From assembly GCF_016827675.1 (NCBI RefSeq), contig NZ_JAERJA010000003.1, positions 372,001-436,000 of the forward strand: a stretch of DNA of 64,000 bases. Direction: 5' to 3'. The notes beneath the pieces are model-generated. The model was not told the origin of the DNA and searched no databases. It saw only the letters and a list, made by a program, of their open reading frames with translations. The position numbers were made by a program, and so were the translations under genes. Positions 1-8,967 of this stretch are shown here, piece after piece. Origin of the DNA: Nocardioides limicola. Its GTDB lineage: Bacteria > Actinomycetota > Actinomycetes > Propionibacteriales > Nocardioidaceae. Numbering within the stretch: position 1 is the first letter of the stretch; every line of letters begins with the position of its first letter.

Positions 1-2161
1 GGCCGAGCTGGGCGGAGAGCTCGGTCAGCAACCCCAACGCCGACTCGGAGATCACCGTGCCCGGCAGGAACACCGCCGCGGCACCCATCTCCTTGAGAGT
101 GGCCACGTCGTCGGGCGGGATCACGCCACCGATGACGACCATGATGTCGTCCCGGCCCAGATCGGCCAGCGCCTGCTTCAGCGCCGGCAGCAGGGTCAGG
201 TGACCCGCGGCCAGCGAGGAGACCCCGACGATGTGTACGTCGGCATCCACCGCCTGCTGGGCGACCTCCTCGGGCGTGGAGAACAGCGGGCCCACGTCGA
301 CGTCGAAGCCCATGTCGGCGAAGGCGGAGACGACCACCTTCTGGCCGCGGTCGTGGCCGTCCTGGCCCATCTTGGCGACCAGGATCCGAGGGCGGCGCCC
401 CTCGGCCTCGGCGAACGCCTCGGTCGCGGCCAGCACCTGCTCGACCACGTCGTTGCCCTGAGCCTCGGACTTGTACACGCCGCTGATGGTACGGATCACC
501 GCCTGGTGTCGACCCCACGGCTCCTCCATCGCGTCCGAGATCTCGCCCACGGTGGCCTTCGCCCGGGCGGCGGCGACAGCCAGCTCCAGCAGGTTCCCGT
601 CGGCGTCCCCGGCGGCGACCTTGGTGAGGGCCTCGAGGGCGCTGCGCACCTCGTCGTCGTGACGCTCGGCGCGCAGCCGCTCCAACTTGGCGACCTGCTG
701 CTTGTACACCTCGTCGTTGTCGACCTTGAGCACATCCAGCGGGTCCTCGTTGGCCTGCCGGTAGGTGTTGATGCCGATCACCTTCTGGGCGCCGGAGTCG
801 ATCCGGGCCTGGGTGCGGGCGGCCGCCTCCTCGATCCGCATCTTGGGGATGCCCTGCTCGATCGCCTTGGCCATGCCGCCGGCGGCCTCGGCCTCGGCGA
901 TATGGGCCCACGCGCGTTCGGCGAGGTCGTGGGTGAGCCGCTCCACGTAGTAGGAGCCCGCCCACGGGTCGATGATCTCGGTCGTCCGCGACTCCTGCTG
1001 GAGCATCAACTGGGTGTTGCGGGCGATCCGGGCGGAGAAGTCGGTCGGCAGCGCGATCGCCTCGTCGAGGGCGTTGGTGTGCAGCGACTGCGTGTGTCCC
1101 TGGGTCGAGGCCATCGCCTCGATGCAGGTGCGGCCGACGTTGTTGAAGACGTCCTGGGCGGTCAGCGACCAACCCGAGGTCTGCGAGTGGGTGCGCAGGC
1201 TGAGCGACTTGGGGTTCTTCGGGTCGAACTCGGACACCAACCGGGCCCACAGCGCCCGGGCGGCGCGCATCTTGGCGATCTCGGTGAAGAAGTTCATCCC
1301 GATCGCCCAGAAGAAGCTGAGCCGCGGCGCGAAGGAGTCGATGTCCATCCCGGCGGCCAGCCCGGCGCGGATGTACTCGACCCCGTCGGCCAGTGTGTAG
1401 GCCAACTCCAGGTCGGCGGTCGCGCCGGCCTCCTGCATGTGATAGCCGGAGATCGAGATCGAGTTGAACCGCGGCATGTGCGCGGAGGTGTAGGCGAAGA
1501 TGTCGGAGATGATCCGCATCGACGGTGCCGGCGGGTAGATGTAGGTGTTGCGGACCATGAACTCCTTGAGGATGTCGTTCTGGATGGTCCCTGCCAACTG
1601 CTCCGGCTTCACCCCCTGCTCCTCGGCCGCGACGATGTAGAGGGCCATCACCGGCAGCACGGCGCCGTTCATGGTCATCGAGACGCTCATCTTGTCCAGC
1701 GGGATGCCGTCGAAGAGGGTGCGGGTGTCATAGATCGAGTCGATCGCCACGCCGGCCATCCCGACGTCGCCGCGCACCCGCGGGTGGTCGGAGTCGTAGC
1801 CGCGGTGGGTGGCCAGGTCGAATGCGACGCTCAGCCCCTTCTGGCCGGCCGCCAGGTTGCGTCGGTAGAAGGCGTTGGACTCCTCGGCGGTGGAGAAGCC
1901 GGCGTACTGCCGGATCGTCCACGGCTGGGTGGTGTACATCGTCGGGTACGGGCCGCGCAGGAACGGGCTCAGTCCGGGCCAGGTGTCCAGCGCGTCGAGG
2001 CCCGCGAGGTGCTCGGGGCCGTAGACGCCCAGGATGTCGATGCCCTCCGGCGAGGTCCAGGGGTCCTGGCTCGTCGCTGGTGGGGTGGTCGCCGAGGAAC
2101 GAGTCGGCGTGTCGAGACCATCGGAGAGCGACAGTCCGGCGAAGGAATCAGGGATGCTCAT
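1..2161 (-). CDS. mutB: Methylmalonyl-CoA mutase large (catalytic) subunit, 3' end cut by window edge
   Basis: Catalyses the adenosylcobalamin-dependent conversion of (R)-methylmalonyl-CoA to succinyl-CoA, joining propionyl-CoA breakdown to the TCA cycle. About 720 codons are visible without a stop; the family is around 730 residues, so only the last few are missing. The C-terminal B12-binding domain carries the DxHxxG signature as DGHDRG at residues 601-606. The N-terminal half has typical barrel motifs such as [19 protein letters not shown]. The ATG at 2161 overlaps the stop of the small-subunit gene by 4 bp (ATGA), indicating translational coupling. The meaB GTPase and epimerase often found nearby are not in view. 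Confidence 0.96.
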   Translation of the reverse strand, partial: MSIPDSFAGLSLSDGLDTPTRSSATTPPATSQDPWTSPEGIDILGVYGPEHLAGLDALDTWPGLSPFLRGPYPTMYTTQPWTIRQYAGFSTAEESNAFYRRNLAAGQKGLSVAFDLATHRGYDSDHPRVRGDVGMAGVAIDSIYDTRTLFDGIPLDKMSVSMTMNGAVLPVMALYIVAAEEQGVKPEQLAGTIQNDILKEFMVRNTYIYPPAPSMRIISDIFAYTSAHMPRFNSISISGYHMQEAGATADLELAYTLADGVEYIRAGLAAGMDIDSFAPRLSFFWAIGMNFFTEIAKMRAARALWARLVSEFDPKNPKSLSLRTHSQTSGWSLTAQDVFNNVGRTCIEAMASTQGHTQSLHTNALDEAIALPTDFSARIARNTQLMLQQESRTTEIIDPWAGSYYVERLTHDLAERAWAHIAEAEAAGGMAKAIEQGIPKMRIEEAAARTQARIDSGAQKVIGINTYRQANEDPLDVLKVDNDEVYKQQVAKLERLRAERHDDEVRSALEALTKVAAGDADGNLLELAVAAARAKATVGEISDAMEEPWGRHQAVIRTISGVYKSEAQGNDVVEQVLAATEAFAEAEGRRPRILVAKMGQDGHDRGQKVVVSAFADMGFDVDVGPLFSTPEEVAQQAVDADVHIVGVSSLAAGHLTLLPALKQALADLGRDDIMVVIGGVIPPDDVATLKEMGAAAVFLPGTVISESALGLLTELSAQLG

Positions 2162-3933
2162 GCCAGCTTCTCCCGGGTCGTGGTCAGGAAGGCGATGGCG
2201 TCCACGCCCATCGCACAGGAGTCGTCCACCAGTGCGGCCGCAAGGGTCTTGTCGCCTGGCTTGCCGGCGAGGATGACGTGCCGGGCGCCTGCCTCGCGCA
2301 GGGCGGCGACCAGGTCGGCGCCCCACTCGGCGTACGCCGCGTCGGTGCCGGCCAGGCAGACCACCGACTGGCCGGCGTAGGCGGCGATCACGTCGGCGAC
2401 GACGGTGCTGGGTCCGCCGACCTCGACCGCAACCCCGCCGGCGGCGAACAGGTTGGCGGCGAAGGTGGCCCGGGCCGTGTGTGCGGCGACCGGACCCAGG
2501 GTGGCCAGGAAGACCGGGCTGCTCGGGGGGTTGTCCCGCATCGCCTCGAACGCCGCGCCGTAGCGGCGTACGCCGTCGCCCTCGGCGGGGAGGCGTTCGG
2601 GCAGCCTCTCGGCGAGGTTCGGGAACTCGCTGAGCCCGGTGATCGGCCGCTTCCGGGTGGCGACCTGACGGTCGCGGACCGCGACCACCTCGGAGACCCG
2701 GGCGTCGAACTCGGCCACGGCCGTCCCGGCCGCGATCCCACCGGCGGCCTCGATCCGGCCGAACTCCTCCCAGCCGGCTGCGGCCAGGTCGTCGGTGAGC
2801 TTCTCCACCGCGTACGCGCCACCGGCCGGGTCGGCGACCCTCGCCACGTGGGACTCGTGGATCAGCAGCGCGGAGGTGTTCCGGGCGATCCGGCGCGCGA
2901 ACGCATCGGAGACCCCTAGGGGTGCGTCGAAGGGGACCACGGTGACCGCGTCGGCGCCGCCGACACCGGCCGCGAAGGCGCCGACGGTGCCGCGGAGCAT
3001 GTTGACCCAGGGGTCGTACTTGGTCTGGGCGGGCCGGGAGGTGACCGCGTGCTGCCGCTGGCCACCCCGCTCGGCCGTAGCGCCGCTGAGTTCGGCGACA
3101 CGCGACCAGCAGCGGCGGGCCGCGCGCAGCTTGGCGATGGTGGGGAACTGCTCGGGGGTGGCGGCGTAGCGGAACTCGACCAGACCGAGCGCGTCGTCCA
3201 CGGAGATGCCGGCCGCGACCAGGCGGCGCAGGGCCGCGGCTCCGACGGCCAGCGACCAGCCGAGCTCCTGGGCGTCGGAGGCGCCGGTGTCGTGGACGGT
3301 GGTGGCATCGATGACGAACCCGAGGACACCGGCACCGCTGGCCAGAGCGGCCACCTCGGCGACGTCGTCGGTCAACGGGTCGGCTCCCAGGTTGGTGCCT
3401 TCGGCCGGGTTGTCCCCGGTGAGGTCGAGCAGGGCCCGGGCGGCAGCGAGACGCTCGGCGGCGTCGAGTGCCCTGGTCTCCAGGACCACCGGGGCCAGGT
3501 CAAGGCGGACCCCGTCGAGGACCTGCGGCAGGTCGGCGGGCGTCAGCCCGACGCCCAGCCGGACCAGCAGTGAGGTGACGCCGCCGTTGAGCTCGGCCAG
3601 GGCCGCCTCGTTCGCGGTCTTCGCGTCAGGGCCGGACAGTTCGGCGCGGATGTCCCACTCGCCTCGCAGCGTCCGGCCGCGGGTGAACGGGGCCGCGCCG
3701 GGGACGCCGGGCTCGGGGAGCCCGGCCACGGTGGCCGGCGCCCCGATCGGCGGCACCGCGATCCCGTCCAGGGTGGTCCGGGTGAGTGCGTCCCAGACCG
3801 CTGCGTCGGGGTCGTTCTCGGTGAGACGACCGGACTTGCGGAGCACGGCGGCGGTGGCCTTCTCCCAGTCCTGCGCCGTGTATCGGTCGGTCTCCGACGC
3901 CAGCGCCAGGCGCGGAGTCTCTGCTGTGCCCAT
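2158..3933 (-). CDS. mutA: Methylmalonyl-CoA mutase small subunit
   Basis: A 591-residue partner of the large subunit in the heterodimeric mutase. It has the same barrel fold, but its C-terminal cobalamin-like domain lacks the DxHxxG motif seen in the large subunit, as is normal for small subunits, which bind no B12. It is first in a two-gene operon with a 4-bp overlap into mutB. ATG at 3933 is taken as the start because it begins a typical N-terminus, and the divergent glycosyltransferase gene starts 149 bp away, leaving room for two promoters. Naming follows Propionibacterium/Streptomyces usage (mutA small, mutB large). Confidence 0.95.
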   Translation of the reverse strand: MGTAETPRLALASETDRYTAQDWEKATAAVLRKSGRLTENDPDAAVWDALTRTTLDGIAVPPIGAPATVAGLPEPGVPGAAPFTRGRTLRGEWDIRAELSGPDAKTANEAALAELNGGVTSLLVRLGVGLTPADLPQVLDGVRLDLAPVVLETRALDAAERLAAARALLDLTGDNPAEGTNLGADPLTDDVAEVAALASGAGVLGFVIDATTVHDTGASDAQELGWSLAVGAAALRRLVAAGISVDDALGLVEFRYAATPEQFPTIAKLRAARRCWSRVAELSGATAERGGQRQHAVTSRPAQTKYDPWVNMLRGTVGAFAAGVGGADAVTVVPFDAPLGVSDAFARRIARNTSALLIHESHVARVADPAGGAYAVEKLTDDLAAAGWEEFGRIEAAGGIAAGTAVAEFDARVSEVVAVRDRQVATRKRPITGLSEFPNLAERLPERLPAEGDGVRRYGAAFEAMRDNPPSSPVFLATLGPVAAHTARATFAANLFAAGGVAVEVGGPSTVVADVIAAYAGQSVVCLAGTDAAYAEWGADLVAALREAGARHVILAGKPGDKTLAAALVDDSCAMGVDAIAFLTTTREKLA

Positions 3934-4082
3934 GCTGGGCAGGATAGAGCCATTGCCCGGTCCCGGGGCGCCGAGGCCGGTGAGTGAAACATCACCGGGA
4001 CACCGGCGAGTTCACGTGGGTGTCGCCGTCCGTTCCCCGGCAGGGGCACCAGGTGTTCGTCCCGGACACTGACAGTGGTGGC

Positions 4083-5147
4083 ATGCGGGTGACTGTGGTG
4101 ACCGAGTCGTTCTATCCCGCCGTCGACGGTGCCACCACGACGGCGAAAGCGATCCTGGACCGGCTGATCGACACCGGTCATGAGGTGTCGTTGATCGCCC
4201 CCGGCCCGGGGCTGGCCTGCTACCGGAACAGCTCGGTGGCCAGGGTCAGGTCCCTGGACCGTCCCGGCGCTCAGGTGCGCGCCGCGTTGGCCGCCCGGAA
4301 CCCGGAGCTGGTGATCGTCCTCTCCCCCGGCACGGTCGGACGCAAGGCGCTCAAGCATGCCTCGCGGGCCGGCGCCACCACGCTCACCGTGCAGCAGGCG
4401 CCGTTGCGGGACCTGACCCCTGCCTACTGGCAGGCCAAGGTGGTCGACCGCTCCGACCTGATGCTGACCACCTGCGACTGGATGCGGGCCGAGGTGGCCC
4501 GGCTCGGAGTCGCGGCGCCGGTGTGGGCACCAGGCGTCGACCCGGTCGCCTTCGCCCCGTCGGTGCGTGACGAGCGCCTGCACGACTCGTGGGCGAAGGC
4601 CCGATCGGCACAAGGGCCGCGAGTGGTGGTCGGCTTCGTCGGCAGCCTGCACAAGAGTCACGGCGTACGACGACTGGTCGAGGCCGCTGCGGTGCCTGGC
4701 AGCAGGCTGGTGATCATCGGTGACGGGCCGCAACGGAGTTGGCTCGACGACCGGTTGCCCGGCGCCAAGTTCACCGGCGCCCTCGGCACCGGCGACCTGG
4801 CGGTGGCGATGGCATCGATGGACCTGCTGGTGCACCCGGGCGAGACGCTCACCTGCGCGCACGCACTCCGGGAGGCCGCGGCCAGCGGGCTGCCGGTGGT
4901 GGCCGCGGATGCGGGCGGTGCCCGGGACGTGGTCCGGCATCAGCAGACCGGGCTGCTCTTCGACCCCGACCGCACCGGCGACCTGTTCACGGCTGTCTCC
5001 TCGGTGGTGGCCGATCCTCGGCGCGGCCTACTCGGCGAACGCGGCCGGGAACTGATCAGCACGCGCACCTGGGCGAGTGCGGTCGACGAACTGATGGTGC
5101 GCTACGTGCCGAGCGCCTTCGCCGCCCACCACCCCGTGGTCGCTTGA
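4083..5147 (+). CDS. GT4-family glycosyltransferase, MgtA/PimB-like
   Basis: A 354-residue GT-B fold glycosyltransferase. The N-terminus (MRVTVVTESFYPAVDGATTT) matches the opening strand and donor-side loop of GDP-mannose-type alpha-mannosyltransferases such as MgtA. The C-terminal half has the hinge and nucleotide-sugar region: VVGFVGSLHKSHGVRRL near 183-199, IIGDGP at 211-216 and SGLPVVAADAGGARD from about 268. The ATG at 4083 is chosen over an ATG 99 nt upstream because family members begin here. The acidic pair that is usually E-x7-E reads E254-x9-E264. Lipid or cell-wall glycan mannosylation is the likely role by family; the acceptor cannot be inferred. It converges with the iron-sulfur gene at 5197. 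Confidence 0.85.
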   Translation: MRVTVVTESFYPAVDGATTTAKAILDRLIDTGHEVSLIAPGPGLACYRNSSVARVRSLDRPGAQVRAALAARNPELVIVLSPGTVGRKALKHASRAGATTLTVQQAPLRDLTPAYWQAKVVDRSDLMLTTCDWMRAEVARLGVAAPVWAPGVDPVAFAPSVRDERLHDSWAKARSAQGPRVVVGFVGSLHKSHGVRRLVEAAAVPGSRLVIIGDGPQRSWLDDRLPGAKFTGALGTGDLAVAMASMDLLVHPGETLTCAHALREAAASGLPVVAADAGGARDVVRHQQTGLLFDPDRTGDLFTAVSSVVADPRRGLLGERGRELISTRTWASAVDELMVRYVPSAFAAHHPVVA

Positions 5148-5196
5148 GTGCCGCGCGATCGGCGGCCCGAACCCCACGCTCACCTCGCAGTCAGCG

Positions 5197-5691
5197 TCAC
5201 ATCCTTTGTTCGCCGTCCCGGATCGCCTCGCGGATCCGGGTGTAGGTGCCGCAGCGGCAAATGTTGCGGATCGCGTCCAGGTCGGCGTCGGTGATCGAGC
5301 GCCCCTCGCGCTTGACCTTGTTGACCAGCGCGACCGCGGCCATGATCTGACCGGGCTGGCAGTAGCCGCACTGGGCGACGTCCCGGTCGAGCCATGCCTC
5401 CTGCATCGGGTGCAGGCCATGCTCACCGCGCTGCCGATCGGGGACCTGCCCGGGAAGCCCCTCGATCGTGGTCACCTCGTCGTCCGCCTTCAACGCGCCG
5501 ACGGGCACCGCACACGGGTTGAACGCCTTGCCGTTGATATGGGAGGTGCACGCCTTGCACACGTTGATCCCACATCCGTACTTCGGGCCGTTGATCGCGA
5601 GGATGTCGCGGAGCACCCACAGCAGGCGGACATCGTCCTCGACGTCGACGGTGACCCTCGCCCCGTTCACGATGAAGGTCTGCTCGGGCAT
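5197..5691 (-). CDS. (2Fe-2S) small subunit of a molybdenum hydroxylase (IorA-like)
   Basis: A 164-residue electron-transfer subunit with two [2Fe-2S] clusters. The plant-ferredoxin-type domain has CGINVCKAC plus a downstream Cys near 55-60. The helical domain has CGYC near 108-111 and CRCG near 144-147. The arrangement matches isoquinoline 1-oxidoreductase alpha and related small subunits of two-subunit, FAD-less aldehyde/heterocycle hydroxylases. It lies 11 bp downstream of the large molybdopterin subunit, on the same strand, so they form an operon. No signal peptide is visible; the partner has a Tat signal, so this subunit would be co-exported. The substrate is unknown. Confidence 0.9.
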   Translation of the reverse strand: MPEQTFIVNGARVTVDVEDDVRLLWVLRDILAINGPKYGCGINVCKACTSHINGKAFNPCAVPVGALKADDEVTTIEGLPGQVPDRQRGEHGLHPMQEAWLDRDVAQCGYCQPGQIMAAVALVNKVKREGRSITDADLDAIRNICRCGTYTRIREAIRDGEQRM

Positions 5692-5702
5692 CTGGAATCT
5701 CC

Positions 5703-8030
5703 TCAGTAGGTGAAGTCGAGGCCGTCGGTCGGGGACTGCGGCACGGGCGGGATGAACGACTTCGGCTCGAAGCCGAGCGGCCGGTTGTGATTGATCGGGA
5801 ACTCGGTCGGCATCGTGCCCGTGGCCCGGGCGTAGGCGCAGGCCACGGCCGCGCAGGCGGACGCCACCCCGGCCTCACCGACGCCACCAGGGCGTTCGTC
5901 GGACGGCATCACCACCGTCTCGACCTGGGGAGGCGTGTTCCATTGCCGGGTGTAGAAGTAGTTGTCCCAACTGGCCTCGAGGAAGTGGCCGTCACGCAGG
6001 TGCAGGCTGCTGGTCAGCGTCATCGCGATGGCGTCGTTGATACAGCCCTGCATCTGCGCCTCCACGCCACGGGGGTTGATCGCCAGGCCGGGGTCCATGA
6101 CCATCGTCGCCCGGGTCACCCGTGGCCCGGTGACGCCGTTCCAGACCCGTCGATTGACGGTCTCGGGGCGAGCGTCGATCTCGACGATGCAGGCGCTCAC
6201 GCCCTTGTACTCGACATGGACACCGATCCCCTGCGCCATGCCTGCGGGCATCGACTTGCCCCACTCGGCCCGCCGGGCCGCCTCCTGCAGCACCCGCTTG
6301 AGCCGGGCATTGCGCAGGAACTCGAGCCGGAACGCCAGCGGATCCTTGCGCATCGCCTTCGCCAGCTGGTCGACGACGAGTTCGTTCGCCGTGCGCACGT
6401 CGGGTGAGTAGATGTTGCGCATCGACGCCGTGTTGAACCGGGAGTCGGTCTCCATGATCGTCTGCAGCAGCACCCCGAAGTCGTAGGGGATCACCTGGGT
6501 GGTGTTGAAGATCGTCTGCGCGAAGCCCAGGTTGCCCAGGCCGAGCGGCAGGTCGGCAGCCGTCGCGGTGAGCATCTCGCCGACGCCGTGCCGGTAGTCG
6601 GTCTCCACGCTCGTGTGTGACTGCTGGAAGGCGAGCACCTGGCCCAGGCTGTGCATCGCCCGCACCCGTGAGGTGCACATCGGGTGTGCCCGGCCCACCC
6701 TGGCGTCATCGGCTCGGTGCCACATCAGCTTCACCGGCACGCCCATCACCTGGGACGCCTCGGCCGCCTCGAAGGCGCCGTCGGAGAAGAGCCGCCGGCC
6801 GAAGGATCCCCCACCCTCGACCACATTGACCTTGACCTTGTCCTGGGGCAGTCCGAGGGACTGTGCGATCCGCTGCTGGGTCCAGATCGGATTCTTCAGC
6901 GAAGACCAGATCTCGGCACGATCACTGCGCACATCGGCGATGGCGCTATTGGTGTCCATCGCCGAGTTACTGCGGAAATAGAAGGTGAAGTCTGCCGAGA
7001 TCGTCTTGGCGAGCAGGTTGTCCGGGAGGGCCGGCATCGGCAGTTCGGCTGCCTTGACACCGGCCAGGATGTCGGCGTCCGACAGCCCCGCCACCGGGCC
7101 GTCCTGCCAGACCACGTCGAGGGCTCGGATAGCGTCGATGCACTGGCCGAAGGTCCTGGCCCGGACCGCCACCCCGGTGGAGATCAGGGCGACGTGGGTG
7201 ACCCCCGGCATCGCCTTGACGTGCGCGGTGTTGCGGACCGAGACCGGCCTGCCGTTGAGGGTGGGTGCCCGACAGACCATGGTGGGCAGCGCCCCCTCGA
7301 CGGTGAGGTCCGTCGCGTAGACCTTGGTCCCGGTGACCGCCGCCAGCGCGTCGATGCGGTTGGTCGGGCGACCGATGACACCGAACGATCGATCGTCCTT
7401 GAGGTCGACGGCCACCTGTCGGGTGGAGGGGGAGGCAGCCAGTGCGGCGAGATCTCCGTAGCTGGCGGTGGACCCGTCCGGCGCGGAGATCAGTCCCTGA
7501 TAGGCGGTGAGTCGGTCGACGCCATAGCCCAGCAGCACAGCCGCGGCCTCCAGCAGCGCGCCCTTGGCGATCGCGGCGGCCACCCGGATCGGGTAGTACA
7601 TCGCGTGGATGGTGTTGGAGCCACCGGTGATCTGGTTCCAGACCAGTTCCGGACGGGCCGGCGCCAAGGTGACGCGCACCTTCTCCAGCCCGATCTCCAA
7701 CTCTTCGGCGATGATCATCGCCACGGCGGTGGTGATGCCCTGGCCGACCTCGGCCCGGGGCAGAGCGAAGCTGGCAGAGCCGTCCTCGTGGATGGTGACC
7801 GTGATCAGTTGGGATGTCGGCAGGGCCGCATCGGTGAGCAACTCATTGAGGTCATAGAGGTCCGCGACCTGGGGAACGCTGGGGACTGCCGCGGCGGCTG
7901 GCGGTGTCAGCATCGTCAACTCTGCGGCTGCGACCACCGTCGCCCCACCCACCAGATACCCGAGGAACCTTCGTCGGCCGAAGGAACCACGGTCCTCGGC
8001 GTCGTGACGGGTCGGTCGCACGTCGCTCAT
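5703..8030 (-). CDS. Molybdopterin-binding large subunit of a secreted aldehyde/heterocycle oxidoreductase (IorB-like)
   Basis: A 775-residue xanthine-oxidase-family catalytic subunit of the IorB type. The N-terminus carries a twin-arginine signal (GRRRFLGYLVGGATVVAAAEL near 18-39), pointing to folded export. Cofactor motifs include GGGSFGRR in mid-protein and PGGVGEAG near the C-terminus, whose Glu is the expected catalytic base. Together with the downstream [2Fe-2S] subunit this makes a two-subunit enzyme that would pass electrons to a membrane cytochrome not seen here. Substrates in this family include isoquinoline, aldehydes and alcohols, so the true substrate is open. The ATG at 8030 gives a normal Tat n-region. 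Confidence 0.9.
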   Translation of the reverse strand: MSDVRPTRHDAEDRGSFGRRRFLGYLVGGATVVAAAELTMLTPPAAAAVPSVPQVADLYDLNELLTDAALPTSQLITVTIHEDGSASFALPRAEVGQGITTAVAMIIAEELEIGLEKVRVTLAPARPELVWNQITGGSNTIHAMYYPIRVAAAIAKGALLEAAAVLLGYGVDRLTAYQGLISAPDGSTASYGDLAALAASPSTRQVAVDLKDDRSFGVIGRPTNRIDALAAVTGTKVYATDLTVEGALPTMVCRAPTLNGRPVSVRNTAHVKAMPGVTHVALISTGVAVRARTFGQCIDAIRALDVVWQDGPVAGLSDADILAGVKAAELPMPALPDNLLAKTISADFTFYFRSNSAMDTNSAIADVRSDRAEIWSSLKNPIWTQQRIAQSLGLPQDKVKVNVVEGGGSFGRRLFSDGAFEAAEASQVMGVPVKLMWHRADDARVGRAHPMCTSRVRAMHSLGQVLAFQQSHTSVETDYRHGVGEMLTATAADLPLGLGNLGFAQTIFNTTQVIPYDFGVLLQTIMETDSRFNTASMRNIYSPDVRTANELVVDQLAKAMRKDPLAFRLEFLRNARLKRVLQEAARRAEWGKSMPAGMAQGIGVHVEYKGVSACIVEIDARPETVNRRVWNGVTGPRVTRATMVMDPGLAINPRGVEAQMQGCINDAIAMTLTSSLHLRDGHFLEASWDNYFYTRQWNTPPQVETVVMPSDERPGGVGEAGVASACAAVACAYARATGTMPTEFPINHNRPLGFEPKSFIPPVPQSPTDGLDFTY

Positions 8031-8186
8031 GCGGATGAACCTTTCGGAACTTCGGCCCGAGTGCCGCTCGGAGACGTCGGTTCCCTCCCACTGCGTACAG
8101 TGACAGAGGTCACACCCGGCTGACTAGTCCCCCGATGCCAAGGGCACCCGTTGCTTTAGTGCCTGCGCACAAGCAATCCCGAGGCC

Positions 8187-8957
8187 TCAATCGCGTCCGT
8201 CGTAGTCCTTGTTGCGGATCCCGATCTTGTTCCCCAGCCACACCAGTGGGTCGAACTTCTTGTCGGCGACCCGCTCCTTCATCGGGATGATCGCGTTGTC
8301 GGTGATCTTGATGCCTTCGGGGCACACCTCGGTGCAGCACTTGGTGATGTTGCACAACCCCAGACCGGCCGCGTCCTGAGCCAGGTCTCGGCGGTCGTGG
8401 GTGTCCAGCGGGTGCATGTCCAGTTCGGCGTACCGCAGGAAGAAACGGGGCCCGGCGAAGGCCGGCTTGTTCTCCTCATGGTCGCGGACCACGTGGCAGG
8501 TGTTCTGGCACAGGAAGCACTCGATGCACTTGCGGAACTCCTGGCCGCGCTCCACGTCGACCTGCATCATCCGACGCTTGCCGTCGGGGTCGCGGGGTGG
8601 CGGCGCGAAGGCCGGCACCTCCTTGGCCTTCTCGTAGTTGAAGGAGACGTCGGTGACCAGGTCGCGGATCACCGGGAAGGCCCGCATCGGGGTGACCGTG
8701 ATCGTCTCGGCAGGGTCGTAATCGGAGAGCCGGGTCATGCACAGCAGCCGCGGCTTCCCGTTGATCTCCGCGCTGCAGGAGCCACACTTGCCGGCCTTGC
8801 AGTTCCACCGCACCGCCAAGTCGCCGGCCTGGGTCGCCTGCAGCCGGTGGATCGCGTCCAGCACCACCTCGCCCTCGGCGACCTCCACGGAGTAGTCATC
8901 CAGGTCGCCGCCGGTCTCGTCGCCGCGCCAGATCCGCATCTGCAACTGGTAGCTCAT
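8187..8957 (-). CDS. sdhB: Succinate dehydrogenase/fumarate reductase iron-sulfur subunit, Sdh1 type
   Basis: A 256-residue iron-sulfur subunit. Ligand motifs in order are the [2Fe-2S] set (CKAGKCGSCSAEINGKPRLLC includes four Cys), a [4Fe-4S] motif CIECFLCQNTCHV and the CNITKCCTEVCPEG region for the remaining clusters. It is the third gene of a minus-strand operon (membrane anchor, flavoprotein, iron-sulfur protein) and starts 10 bp after the flavoprotein stop. The order and sizes match mycobacterial Sdh1 (Rv0247c-Rv0249c). It transfers electrons from the flavoprotein towards quinone during succinate oxidation. The second sdh set in this window has its own iron-sulfur subunit of a different class. 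Confidence 0.93.
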   Translation of the reverse strand: MSYQLQMRIWRGDETGGDLDDYSVEVAEGEVVLDAIHRLQATQAGDLAVRWNCKAGKCGSCSAEINGKPRLLCMTRLSDYDPAETITVTPMRAFPVIRDLVTDVSFNYEKAKEVPAFAPPPRDPDGKRRMMQVDVERGQEFRKCIECFLCQNTCHVVRDHEENKPAFAGPRFFLRYAELDMHPLDTHDRRDLAQDAAGLGLCNITKCCTEVCPEGIKITDNAIIPMKERVADKKFDPLVWLGNKIGIRNKDYDGRD

Positions 8958-8967
8958 CGGCCTCTCC

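Noticed and set aside
200..2380. A 726-codon plus-strand open frame opposite mutAB
   Set aside because: It is antisense to mutB and mutA, has low-complexity Gly/Arg/Val/Leu content and no domain; it results from high GC3 on the other strand.
8100..8113. GTGAC-N4-GTCAC inverted repeat upstream of the molybdenum hydroxylase
   Set aside because: Arms of only 5 bp in GC-rich DNA, with no second copy; too weak to call an operator.
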